From positions 479,774-543,773 of the forward strand of contig CAADRB010000023.1 of NCBI GenBank assembly GCA_900708905.1: 64,000 nt of DNA. The letters run 5' to 3'. The notes beneath the pieces are model-generated. The model ran no database searches, had not been told where the DNA came from, and worked only from the letters and a program-made list of their open reading frames with translations. The translations under genes were made by a program, and so were the position numbers. The DNA comes from Hymenolepis diminuta. Its lineage: Eukaryota; Platyhelminthes; Cestoda; Cyclophyllidea; Hymenolepididae. Of the stretch, positions 45,001 to 56,900 are shown in pieces (positions within the stretch are counted from its first letter, which is position 1; each line of letters begins with the position of its first letter).

Positions 45001-48000
45001 CACACGAATTTGAAGTAAACTTCTACACTGTAATTTCGGTTATATCTTTAAGGTATGACCTGCTGAAAATGAACTTGAGGATAATTTAATATTATAAAAG
45101 GTTAGATATTATGTGTTAGAATTTGTTGGCAAATAAGAGAAACTTGTTAAACTGACCATCGAAACTCATATATTACAAACACAGCTGGTTCGCATTTTTA
45201 CTCATAATCGCTGGTACATGGCAATTAAGGTGCGCATGCAATATAATTCTCACCGCGATTAGGCAAAAATTTACATTTTGGAGAGAATAATAGTTGCGAT
45301 TACTCTTTTACTCAGCACTTGTTTAGAACGATAATGGCATGATTATAATAAAGGAAGAATAATGATTTATTATCACTGTATTCAAGGCGAAAGAAGATAA
45401 GCCTTATGCTAGGACTGCCTTCTTAGAGACACCAAACGTCAAACATTCCCGATTGAATCAGTCCCAAATTTTCATTCTAGCTGACATTTCATTTAAGAGC
45501 TGAAATATTCGATTGACGAAATAAACATTTGAAATCCAGCTGGGTTAGGTATTCCATTTTAGTAAAATAATTAATGGGCTGCATCAATCATTAATAGTTA
45601 GAAAAAGAGGGTTGTCAAAGAATTCCCAGGCCCATCCGGGAAAGCTTTTCTAAGCTCACATTTTGGTTAGGGAGGATATCATCATAAAGCCACCCTGATG
45701 AGAAACTCGAATTCGGCCGCCTCCTTTAATTAGCCAGACTTAATCACTGTGGTGTGCATCGCACTCTTGTTCATACAAGCAAGTTAGTCGCTGGACTTTA
45801 TTCAAGCCAAAGCAGGTCACTGCAGTAGGCTGAGTTGAAGTTGAAAATTTTTAGTTGTCTGATCTTATCTATATTAAAACCGTAAGAAATGGAATATCAT
45901 GTAAGATCATTTACCTTATCAACCACTGGAAGAAAAAGTGAAATAAGGTGGCAAAACGGACCCTTCTTGAATAAATAGTACCGGCCAATAAGCACTGAAA
46001 ATCATAGACAAGCATTTGTTGCAATCCAAAGGAGGAATGGTGAAATTTAAACTTGACGACGTGAACTACCCATTTAGTAAATGTTGTACAACTCGAACCC
46101 AAAGATCGAATGAAGTAAGACTCTTTGATACCTTGACGTTTCTCTCTTTATCGTTTTGATCCTCTCCCCCTTATCATTTGTTAGACTTCCCTTTTTTTTC
46201 AATGACAGTAGCTTCCTCAATTAAAAATTGCAAAGAAATGATAATAATTAGTAGTAGCTTTAAAGTATTTCTGTCAAACCAACTTTTCGCTTTGGAAAGA
46301 TCCAATATATGTTGGAGTCCGAGTCATGAAAGAACCACTTATGCATGAATATTCCTGTATACCAAGAAGTACATTAGATCAAACAATAATTAATGATGCA
46401 TTCACAATATTCCTTTTTACATGATCGATGAGGTTTATATTAGATAAAACATTATTAAAGGCGCATTCATTTTAGCTACGGGCATCGAAAGAATTTGCCT
46501 ATCAAAAGCTCGGAAGAATTATGGGCACTTCATTCCTTACAAGAAGTGACTGGATTTGTCCATCTAGACCTTCGCAGACATCCCACTCCGTTGAAAAACC
46601 TGACTTTCCTCGAAAATCTACGCAAAATTGGTGGTGCAAGTAAGAAACACATGAAACTAAATCTAGATCCGAACATGTCTTATAATGTTTATTTGTCAGA
46701 TTTCCACATAAGCTTGGCAGTGCTACATGGAGGAATCGAATTTGCGGGTTTGCACAGACTAAAAGATTCGCCACAAGGAAATATTTCCTTCATTGAGTCG
46801 CCAAATTTATGTTATGTACAGACAATAAGTAGGTTCCTTTTTCCCATTTTGGGAATTATTGACTTCTTTTGACCCAGATGCAATGGGTATTCGGGAAGGT
46901 AATTTTGAAATTCATCTCCACAATCTTTCCACTGCAGCTGAGTGCCGTAAGCATGCATAATCATTAGATTCACCGAATTCATATTAATAAAGCTTTTACT
47001 CTAGTGATTTTAACCGTTAGGAGCAAAGGGCGCATACTGTCACCCAACCTGCAATCCAGAATTTGGATGTTGGGGCCCACGACGAGAGGATTGTATACGA
47101 TGTCATAGCCATTCCATTGAAGATACTATTTGTGTAAATAGCTGTACTGAACTACCCGGATATTATGAAGCTCCAAGAGAGGATATGTCAGCTGGACTTG
47201 CGATTACTTCACCGAATAATCCGATGACAAGGCGATTGCAGCTAGCCAGACTCGCTGCTGGACATATTATGGATGGGACTGACAAGGAAAAATCTACCAA
47301 TTCCAAAGCTTCTATCACATGTACCCGCTGCCATCCAGAATGCGCCCAAACATGTACTGGTCCAGGGCCTGACCGATGTGTTGGGCCCTGCAAGCATGCT
47401 AGTGTAAGTATTTTAACTCTTAATTTAGGTCATTGAAAGTCAGATTTACTACTGACCTATCATTTATTCAGTTTGGAGATGAATGCGTGGCGGAATGCCC
47501 CTATCATACCTTTCTGGATGTTAGGAAAGGGGTCTGTATTCCATGCAATCCTAAGTGTCATCAACGCGCAGTTATCCGGAAACCAGTTTGTTCGGGAACA
47601 GGGAACTATCCGGGTTCAGGAGGATGTAACAAATGTGAAATGTTCCTGGAATTCATTTCGTTTGACGGTCTTTTGAAAGGTAATCAAAACATTAATATAG
47701 AGCTTTACTCTTAATAAGAAGTCCTAACGAAGTTATGTTTCATTGTATAGAACATTCAGCTAGGACTCAGCATGGAGCTTTACTTTGCATGCGTGGGGCA
47801 TGCCCAAAGGGTACCTTCAGGACGATTGAACCAGTTGATTCTGCTTCGAGATTTGGACCTTTTGTGGAGGAAGGCGTTCATGCTGTACCTGTTTGTCGCT
47901 CCTGTCACAGTCTCTGTCGTACTTGTAACGGATACAGTGTTCTTCGTGCAACTAACACAACTCCTGGCTGCTTAGATTGCCAAGGATTCTGGTTCAAAGA

Positions 48001-51000
48001 CACTTGCGTCAAGGAATGTCCAGAGGGTAAGTTAGAGACCCCAGTTAAATTTGACACTCCTTTTTAACTAGACTTAACATTTCAGATATCGTTGACTCAT
48101 CCCCCTGAAGTTCATATAGCCTATCACTTCCGACAATCATTGGATGGAAGGGGATTATTTCTTCCTTCAAACCTACCCAGTCCAATTCGTGGATCAGATA
48201 AATTTCCAAGACCCCAACTCTGGTCACGGCACATCAATGGAAACTGCCTTCTTTGCCACCCGGAATGCAGAGGTGGCTGTTGGGGACCAACATCTGCTCA
48301 ATGTCGCCGATGCGTTCATTATCGTGTTTGGGATTCTGGAGCTCTTGATAGAAAAAATGAGCTGTGGAATCCTCCCAATGATCCAACAGTTACATATATG
48401 TTAAACAAGGACGCATTTAGCCCATCGGCATATGGATACCCTAAATCAGACAGGGAACAGAAGGTGAGTGTGATCTCCTTATTGTATGTGAATCGCAATT
48501 CAAATGCATACAAATGTTGATCTCAATTTAGATCCTAGAGAGTTCTATGCACTTTACTTGCGAAGTTGCTTGTCCTGCCGAAATGCCATTTACAATCTTT
48601 GATCCACTAACTGGAGATCTTACTTGTCACACTTCCGCTAGCCTCAATTCCAACTCAGTTTTCGTTGAAAGGCAACGCTCAGAGTCCACGGCAATATCAC
48701 GTAATCTTGGAACCGGTTTGGTCGTTCCGCTTGCAGTCGTGTTTATAATCTCGGTGATTTGCATTACCCTGACCTGCTTGTTCAAACAACGCCAAAAAAG
48801 GCAGCTGAAGAACTCGTTTATAACCAAGCCTTCAACTTCTCGATTTGTAAGAGTATTTGATAAGGTAATTGCTAATCTAAAAATTACGGTTTGATTGGAA
48901 GCGTTTGGTTTTAGAGTTTTAAGTTTAGAAATACTGTACAAACTAAAAAGTACAAGCACTAGAACGTCCTTTAGAATATGTAAAAGGTTTATTAGCGGCT
49001 TATTAAATTGTCACTTTTGTTTAAGGTTTTACGTTTGCATGACGAGCCAAAGAACGGTCAGTCGTATCGGATGGTGTCGTATACTGCAGGACAGACATCT
49101 GGTACTCTGGCAGCCGAAAATAACGGTTATTTAGGGAACAGTGATGCACGAGGAGCAAGCCTGTATGCGGACAGCAATCGAATAACATGGTCTTCTTCCG
49201 AAGGATCTGCTTGCCAATTTTGTCGTGACAGTAGTGCGGATGGAGTCAAATCTCCACAACTCACTTTGATCTACCGCAACAGTCATTCATATAATCCCGT
49301 AAGTCCCAAAATCAAATTTAATTGTTTAAATTCTTCCATTGATATATATGCATGTTAAATTTTTCATTTAGATATATCGACGGTCAGCACGCCAACAACC
49401 AAACATGGGGCGTTTGGTGTTGATCAATCTAGATGATATCCAACTGCTAGAAAACAAGGTTGCTTTAGGAAGCGGAGCTTTTGGAGCAGTTTATAAGGGT
49501 ATATGGCGAATACCGGATGATGTTGAAGATGTTCAAGTGCCAACATTCGAGGGTCCAGATAATCGCCGGTATGTGAATGTCGCTGTAAAAATTCTCAACG
49601 AACAAAATGGCCCCGGTGATCTGCAGGCCCTTCTTGAAGAAGCTAAGGTAATTTTTACATCTTACGGGGCCGAATCAATTTTTTTCTTAGTTTCTTTAAA
49701 CTAATTTCATTTTACTTATTAAAGGTTATGTGTTCTGTTCGTCACAAGAACTGTCTGCAACTTCTTGGAGTTTGTCTGGCTGGATCACAAAGGTATCTGG
49801 TATCAGAGTATATAGCGAACGGTAGTCTGGATGGATATATTCGCAGATCAAGACACGATCTCCCGCACCGGCTTTTGCTACTATGGGCTGATCAAATCGC
49901 AGATGGTATGGCTTATCTTCAATCGGCGGGTATCATTCACAGGTATAATCAGAATTATATTATTCTTTCTTACCTTTAAACCATCTCATATTCTCAAACC
50001 GATATAAATCTTTTATTTCAGAGACCTGGCCACAAGAAACGTTTTGGTTAAAGAACGTGATTGGGTTCAAATCACTGATTTCGGATTGGCGAAAATGTTG
50101 AGTGGAGAAGAAGAGGAAAGTGAAGAGGTTGTTGTTCAATCTGGGCGTGTTCCAATAAGATGGCTGGCTATTGAAACGTTAACTAGTGGAAGGTACTCAT
50201 TCAAAACGGATATTTGGGCATACGGTAAGGAATAATATGTTGGTAATTTTTTGTTGTGGAAAGGCGTATTTTATTTTCAGCTAGCTTTGGAAATTAATGC
50301 TAAGTAAAATTAAATGGGTAGGGTGAAGTTTCTATCTGATTTAAACGAACAGATTTATATAACACACATTTTAGGTCGCATCAGGTCTTAAGCTATTACC
50401 AGAGTCTCACTCGCCATTTGGGATTTAACCTCTTAAGGTCTTATAAATGAAGGGCCTTAAATTGTGGCCGTATCATGGTAATGTAATTTCGTGATAACAT
50501 TTCATTTTGAATCAAACTGAGTCTTATACAACCTCATCAGTTATATTTATATGGATTCACTGTTTTCTCAAAGATCCGTAATACTGGGATGCTTATTTGG
50601 GATACTTTTTCATTATTTTAAACAGAAAACAATATTTAATTATCCATATTACTCAGCTCATAATCATTTGGTGACCTCAGCATAATCAGTAACCTGTGTC
50701 ATAGTTGGTACATATGCTCAGGTCACAGGAGTCATAACAACAAAAAAACAAAACCTATTATAGTCATTATTGTTTCTTGTCAAGTACGATCATGTCGGTG
50801 CCGTTGTAGTCCTAGGGAGTCTGTTTCTGCCACTATATATCCACTAAATATTACTAGGCTGTTGTTGATTCAAACCATGACAGAGAAGATAGACGTTTTG
50901 TTATTCCAAGACTCTTTATAATTCCACAAAGACTATTTACCATGTGAATAAAAGTCGTCTTCATATTATTGGTATTTGATGGTCAAAACATTAAGACGGC

Positions 51001-53945
51001 TTTTTACCCAAATTAACTGTCAAGCTGTCAGGAGTGGAGTGTCCCAGAAAATTGACAGTAGTGATGGAAGACTTAGCGACCTCATATTAGCAACTGTTTA
51101 TTCCGAGATTAAACATCGACTCTGTGGCTTTGAGCTTTGACGGTGTTCTGTCATTATTGATATTACCTTAAAAGACATCCTCTTAATTGATTCCTATTTT
51201 ATAATTTAAACGAACCTGATAATAATTAATGTATTTTTAATAACAGATGTCATGGTAGAGACAACCATAACTAGTGAAATGAAAAGGCGCCTCACAATAA
51301 TCTTCATAAAGGCGAAACGCAGCAATTTTGAAATTGCAAAATTTCTAAGAGTCGCCACACCTTTCGTTTGCAAAGTTAGAAGGCAGCTGAATGAAAATAA
51401 TGAAGATGAATTAGTCACAAGCAAGAGAAAACAGCATTGTCAGCGCTCTGCCTGACTGACTGACTGACTCACTCACTCGGAACACCTGAGTTTGTAAGAG
51501 GAGTGCATGGCATGGCATGGTAGAAAAAAATCCTGGCAAGTCAGTGCGCGACATCTTCCAAAACATCTTTAAGTGTCTGAAGGAATACTAAGGAATGTTG
51601 GTCATTGAGACCTCGGATACAAATCTTAAGCTCTTAGACGAGTTGAGTTCATGTCGACAAACACAATTCAAGAGAGTCGTTTAATGTGTGCAAATCGACT
51701 CTTCAACAAATTGAAGCACACAGAAGAACAGGCGTGTTTTTTGGTCTTTCTCCAGCGAAAATAACTTTCACCAGAATGAAAACAGCAATCCAAGAAATGA
51801 CAGGTGGCTACGTGAGGGCGGATCTCACTGAAGTTCCAACTGCTATGAGTGGGCACGAAGTTTCCAGCCACAGTGGTGCATTTCGGTGTTGTTAGCAGTG
51901 GGAGAAGGGTACATCACGATTCCTCAATTTTTTTCCACAGGCCCCTAAAGTCAATGCAGATGGAGATTCCTATGTGAAATTCTTCAAACCATTGTTGTAA
52001 AACCACCTTGGATAAACAACGTAGCCAATGGAGGATGACCCTATGTCTTTCAACAAGATTAGGCTCTAACCCATAAAGCTCTCAAAACCCAGGACTGGAT
52101 GACCACCTAACTAACTACTCACCAATCCTTAATCCTTTGACTTATTACATATAGGGTGGATCGTGGTTGAAAAGAAGGTTAATAGGCATTTCCATAACAC
52201 CAATTCCTTCTCTCTGATGGAGGCAATAGGTTGAGCAATGGAGGACATCAATGATCTGATCAAAGCTTGTAGTCAGTCGCTTTCAAACTCGAATTGAGTG
52301 GGTGATAGAGGCCGAAGGGAGATATATAGAAGAAAATTTAGGTTCATATTATGTTTATTTGCTTTGTTACAATAAATTGTAAGTTTCAACCACTAGCCGT
52401 TTCATTTTCTGTTTTCTAAAGGTGCGTACGATGGCTTTAAACGCTTTTCGCACGGTTTGCGGTTGATCAGATCAAGGAAATGACGCAAACACATATAGCC
52501 ATACTTTGTTGTGATTGGCTGGAAGATGTATCAACCAATCAATGAAGATAAATGACATTTGAATTTGATGTTGCGGGATATAATGCAGTGTGCATTAAAT
52601 TTATAGTGCCTTCTATCTCAACTTTAATTTTTTTGTAATGAATTAAAAGTTTCAGTTAACTAGTTTCCTACTGACTTTATAGATTAAGCCTTAAATACGT
52701 CACCAAATATGTAATCTAGTTTGCCTATCCAATATTGCTAGGGAACCAGGGAGATTGCACTCTATCTACAGTTCATCAGACTCAGAGGTAAGATTAATGA
52801 AGACATACAACTTGAACAACAATCCATTTATTGGGAGCATAGATTAGTTGCATACAGTGGTATGATTACATATTCGGGCACGGACGTGGGAAACCAATAT
52901 TCGATACTACAGCGCAACAGGATTAACACTTGTAGACTTCGCTACAATGAGCCGAAAATATTCAAACCAGCTTCCTAGCAGGTTTTTGTAGTAATTCAAT
53001 ATTATTTTTTCAGGTGTAACACTATGGGAGATATTCACATTTGGACAGAGACCATATCCCACAATTGAGACCAAAGATGTCAAACGTTACGTTGTAACCG
53101 GTGGACGCTTGCAACAACCCGATATATGCACACTGGAATCCTACCAACGTTTGCTACTAGCTTGCAAGTCGCAATTAATAATACTAATGTTCCATTGCAT
53201 TTTAGGCTGGCGTGAAAACCCGGAAGAGCGAATATCGTTTGCGGACATTCTTCAGCTACTGCGAAGTAAGGCGGATACTCCTGAATATTTCCTTCATAGC
53301 AGGGTAAGCTAATAAAGCTAAAGGAATTTTTTATGAGATAATGATGGATACTTTACGAATGTTTATGCTTTAAAGCCAACAAGTAGCTTGATAAGCACAA
53401 ATACTCGAATTACACGACTATCTGGTGCTTATTCAGAATCAAGTGCTAGACGTGATCGGGATTCGGGCCCAAGCCCACCAGGAGGACTGACTAACACACC
53501 ATCATTTGGTTCCTCTTTTCAATCAAACGCTGTTCGTCAGCGAAGCGGTAGCCACAGATCTAGTGATGGACTACCACCCCGTGCACCAATGAACCATACA
53601 ATTATACCAAGAGTTATGAGGTCGCAATCACATAGACCTACTCAGTATGACTTAGAGCTGGAGAGTTTGCCTACAACAATAGAATACACTACAGCCAGCA
53701 ACGATAGCGTACTGGAAGATGATGATGGCGGTATCTGTAATGTTGGAAATGACATGGCAACAAGCGAGGAGGTTACTTTAGCTCTATCTACTCCGAATAA
53801 CGAAAATACTCAACCAAATGCTGGTAGTGGTGGATACGTTTGGCCGCTGCCGATGACAGATCACACTGATAGTCAAAACGGTGGTGTAGGAGGCGAATAT
53901 GTTGGACCACTATTCAGAAACTTCATTGGCAACACCAATGACTAA
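33026..53945 (+). CDS. EGFR/ErbB-family receptor tyrosine kinase
   Basis: Membrane growth-factor receptor. Exons: 33026-33071, 33169-33300, 33482-33715, 34262-34453, 41818-41957, 42227-42362, 44260-44364, 44558-44660, 46476-46828, 46878-46946, 47021-47403, 47472-47679, 47751-48026, 48072-48463, 48532-48864, 49026-49298, 49372-49647, 49725-49942, 50022-50224, 53014-53163, 53206-53303, 53376-53945. Phases agree; total 1,629 codons. Order: signal peptide MDYRHALICLLISLS; L1 (VCLSQMNEISG, SLKVIRG); shortened CR1 with a dimerisation-arm-like segment; L2 ending NLCYVQTIN across an intron; enlarged CR2 furin-like repeats; TM segment near residues 985-1007; KQRQKRQ; kinase with LGSGAFG (1158), VAVK (K1198), HRDLATRN, DFG, IWAYGVTLWE. 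The tail has GGYVWPL and GEYVGPL. Compared with human EGFR there are about 14 extra residues between the glycine loop and VAVK, and the activation loop lacks its tyrosine. The exon 4-5 and 13-14 junctions are least certain. Confidence 0.93.
38570..39000. repeat. foldback (inverted-repeat) element
   Basis: Two inverted copies of one repeat meet head to head. TACAACCCGATTCC (38653-38666) is the exact reverse complement of 38897-38910. The outer arms continue the match imperfectly: GACGAATCGG then AAAATTTGAATTTC near 38600 against the reverse of 38950-38975. The centre is a hairpin, CTTACCGTG (38798-38806) against CACGGTAAG (38824-38832). There is no coding sequence. It lies in intron 4 of the receptor gene, and a single-arm relative is at 45980-46200. 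Confidence 0.7.
39900..40092 (+). mobile_element. tRNA-derived SINE copy D
   Basis: Plus-strand copy with a degraded head. A B-box-like CACGGGTTCGGTG is followed by ATCGGTGCATATCCAGTGAA, then GGAATGATCAAATG, TAAATCCAGCTAATAAAGG, GTAGAATTTGAGTTCC and a tail CCAAGATGGGGATTG plus AAAAAATGCTTTC. It matches copy B in order and spacing. It lies in receptor intron 4. Confidence 0.68.
45633..45768 (-). mobile_element. tRNA-derived SINE copy E (5'-truncated)
   Basis: Minus-strand copy. It reads GATGCACACCACAGTGATTA, AGTCTGGCTAATTAAAGGAG, GCGGCCGAATTCGAGTTTCT, CATCAGGG, and the tail GTGAGCTTAG plus AAAAGCTTTCC. The A- and B-box head is missing or diverged. It lies in the receptor intron 44661-46475. 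Confidence 0.62.
45980..46200 (+). repeat. single-arm relative of the foldback element
   Basis: By eye this aligns with 38555-38770: TTGCAATCC, GAAATTTAAACTT, CTACCCATTTAGTAAATG, TTGTACAACTCGA, GATCGAATG, CTTTGATACCTTGA and TTTTGATCC have clear counterparts in the same order. Only one orientation is present, so this copy cannot fold back. It ends about 275 bp before receptor exon 9. Confidence 0.65.
51230..52400 (+). pseudogene. mariner/IS630-like transposase relic in a kinase intron
   Basis: Decayed Tc1/mariner-superfamily transposase lying in the 2.8-kb intron 50225-53013. An N-terminal helix-turn-helix part is open from 51252 (EMKRRLTIIFIKAKRS, FEIAKFLRV). Later blocks appear in shifting frames: a counterpart of the first catalytic region around 51745-51800 (NSNPRNDRW), and around 52040-52100 the diagnostic YVFQQD followed by an in-frame stop and ALTHKALKTQDWM. 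A C-terminal helical piece lies near 52230-52300. Several frameshifts and stops make it inactive. Clear terminal inverted repeats and TA duplications were not identified, so the ends are approximate. It is on the same strand as the receptor. Confidence 0.8.
53164..53205 (+). other. 42-bp GC-AG intron in the kinase domain
   Basis: Splicing after GCT T at 53163 with donor GCAAGT and acceptor TTTTAG restores TGC-TGG, giving LLLACWRENPEERI, the conserved Cys-Trp motif before the subdomain XI arginine. The nearest canonical GT donor (53168) would shift the frame onto a stop. The 42 bp are a multiple of three and have no in-frame stop. A TACTAAT branch-point-like sequence lies at about 53182-53188. 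Confidence 0.82.
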
Positions 53946-56900
53946 CTGATGTTATTTAACTGAATTACGCACAAATACTTCCGGAGCCATTTTTATCTAC
54001 TGATTAATATCTGATACTCTTATTATTATTATTTCTAATCTATATTCTACTCTCTATAAAAATATCAGACTAACGTAGACCCAGATAAATTTCTTTTTAT
54101 TTATAACTCCTTAACAATGTTTGAATTGTGTAGGGCGTGGTGAAACTTAGAAGTTTAAAGGGAGAGAATTTTCATTCAGATTTCTCTATGCCCTAAATGC
54201 TATCATGAAATACTACATTTCATATTGAAATGTAATACATGATGAAAAATCTTGATTTTGGACCTCTCAGTCAGAGTAAAACCAAGACTTAATGAACTCT
54301 TTGTAAAGTTTATCCATTAATTCTCTTTCCATCACTTTATTAGGATTGTACCAGCCACATGATGGCTCACAGGTCTGCTCAGCCTATAATGGAATAATAC
54401 TGTATTTTTTGTGACGGACTGGAAGGAGAATATCTTCACACTAAATGACATTCAAGATCGGAGGAAGCTTTGAAAGAACGTTTGATGAGATATCAGTTAG
54501 CGGCTGTTTTAAAAACAATCTCAAAATATTTTGCTAAACAGCCAGATAGAAGGTATGATATTAATGTACGATGGTTGGATTGGGTAGTACTACATTAAAA
54601 CAGAATGGACTGGTAAATGTTAATGTGAAACACGTTCATATATACATATCTTTGAGAATTAAGCCAAATCCTCAATTAACAATGAGTAATTATTCATTTG
54701 ACTACTGGCATGCAGAATCACTTCTTTATATGGAAGTTCACGTAATATGTCTTATCTTAATGTGACCAAAAAGCCACCCTTAAATGTTTATCCGCTATCA
54801 GAAAGAACACTTTAGAGGTTTTGTACATTAAACGATGGCCAAATGAAATCGACCTTCATTTACGTGACCTTATGGTGGTTTCAACTTTATTGACTAATGG
54901 GTGTGTATATGGACAATAGAATGGATAGCTTAATCATATTTCATTTTGTGCAAAACAATGGAGATATAAACCTTATGTTGAAATAAATTGCAAGACTTAT
55001 GGATTCGATAATACCGAGGAATTGTCCCATCCAATCTTAATGAATTATCCCGAAAAGTAAAAAGAGGACGTGCGATAACATATCATATAAGCGGAAGGCA
55101 AATAAGGAGATTTTATAATGTTCAGAATTCAGGTGTGTGGAGATTACATCCCTTATTCTTGAGTCTAGAGTATACGAGGGGGAGATTTGAGGGTGATGTC
55201 TTTAGACCACAGGCGAGGTATGTAGGTCTATGTCTTCAACTCCACTGTAAGCAAGAAAAGTGGATTAAATTACATGATGATAAATGGGCTAGGCGGTCCA
55301 TTTTCGTGTCCTCCACCAATTCGCCACTCTCCCTTAAAGCTTTCAATTTCGAGAAATTTGCTACTATTAATTCCTCTCCATCCTCATTGAGTTTATTTTT
55401 GGTTCTTTCAATTCATCTTTTATATTATTTTCATTTTCTGTTTTTTCAATTATCGATCTGAGGTTTTGGCGAGACTGGTCTACGTATTATCAAGTTAATT
55501 CTGGAGAGCGATTTTAAGCTCTGACTATTATGAAGCCAGGAACTTAACTTCTGTAAATAACCTCTTTCAAATTGCGATCAATCCTCCCACAAAATTCTCC
55601 TCATTAGCAGGTTCGAAGGTAGATTTCTTTTTCAACTAGGAACTGGATACGGTTAAGCTCAATATCTGGTCTAGGTCCACGAGGTCGATACTTCGATTGG
55701 CAAAGCAACACCCCTTAGAGATTTTTTTCTATTCAAAATTCGCCTTTGCATCTTATCAATCCTTATAGCCGCACAACGTTACCGAAGGGTTAGATACATT
55801 AAAGAGAACAGTGTAGAGACGGGACTTTCAACTTTTCATCATAGCTGAGGAGAGACGATGGAGATATCGGAGCCAGTCCCGATCTGGAGTTCAAGGGGTA
55901 TACTGGTCTACAATTCTGTACCAAACCCGAGTCCATAACGACACATCTGAACTTGCCATACTCATCAGCATAATCTGAGTGAGAGAGAAGTCTGAGTCGA
56001 ATCTCGACACTGCAGGGAGATCGGAGACCAAGTATAAAAATGAGGCATCTGAACTAGTCTTCTTGGGGATAACCAAATTTGAAACTAGTGTAAAGTAGGG
56101 TAATAAAACCTTTAACCGACGAATGTACTCATTTTCACACGTGACCACATTGAGGCACGTATAACTTCTGGTGAAGAGATGCATTATCACCAAAAAGCAA
56201 GCCTAACTGACTAATCGACTTTTCATAAGTTAGATAGGTAGGGCCCACCGGGAGAAAACATGCTAAGTACGGGTAATTCGAGCGGTATGAGACCAGTCAC
56301 ACTGCTTTCATATATAGCATGTTATCGATAGTACCATTTTGCAAAGCTTCCCCTATAATGAGTTTGTACTGAAGCATACTAACAAAACCTACTGTGGTGA
56401 TTAGAAGTCGAAATTTATTAGAGCTAAATCACAGATTGTTTTGAGCTTATTTATTTTGTTTACATGCTATGTCCCATGAGGTCGGTGTGCTGACCCATTC
56501 ACCTCAATACCAAATATTCGTCTTTCGTGTTGTCAAATTTGTTTGTACACATATAATTCAAGTAAACTGTTACATCATGCAAACAGGTATCCAACAGTGT
56601 GTTGTTTCCTTCCCAACTCACTACTGATCTATGGTCCATTTATTCAATTCCATACGTGGTCCCTATTATCATTCACCATTGCTTATGACATGTAATCCCT
56701 GCCTGCCTACCTCTGAGTGTGATTATTTGCCAGCCTCCGCGTGTGGAATGCCACTAATATTATCCCTATATGCTTATATCGCTTTATACATAAACCTCGG
56801 CGGTACCGTTGTTCCATTCAGTACATTCCTGGTGTCAATAAATTCTCTCGATTCCCGTTCCATTGGTTTTGGTACTGCGTAAATTCTGAAACTGCCATTG

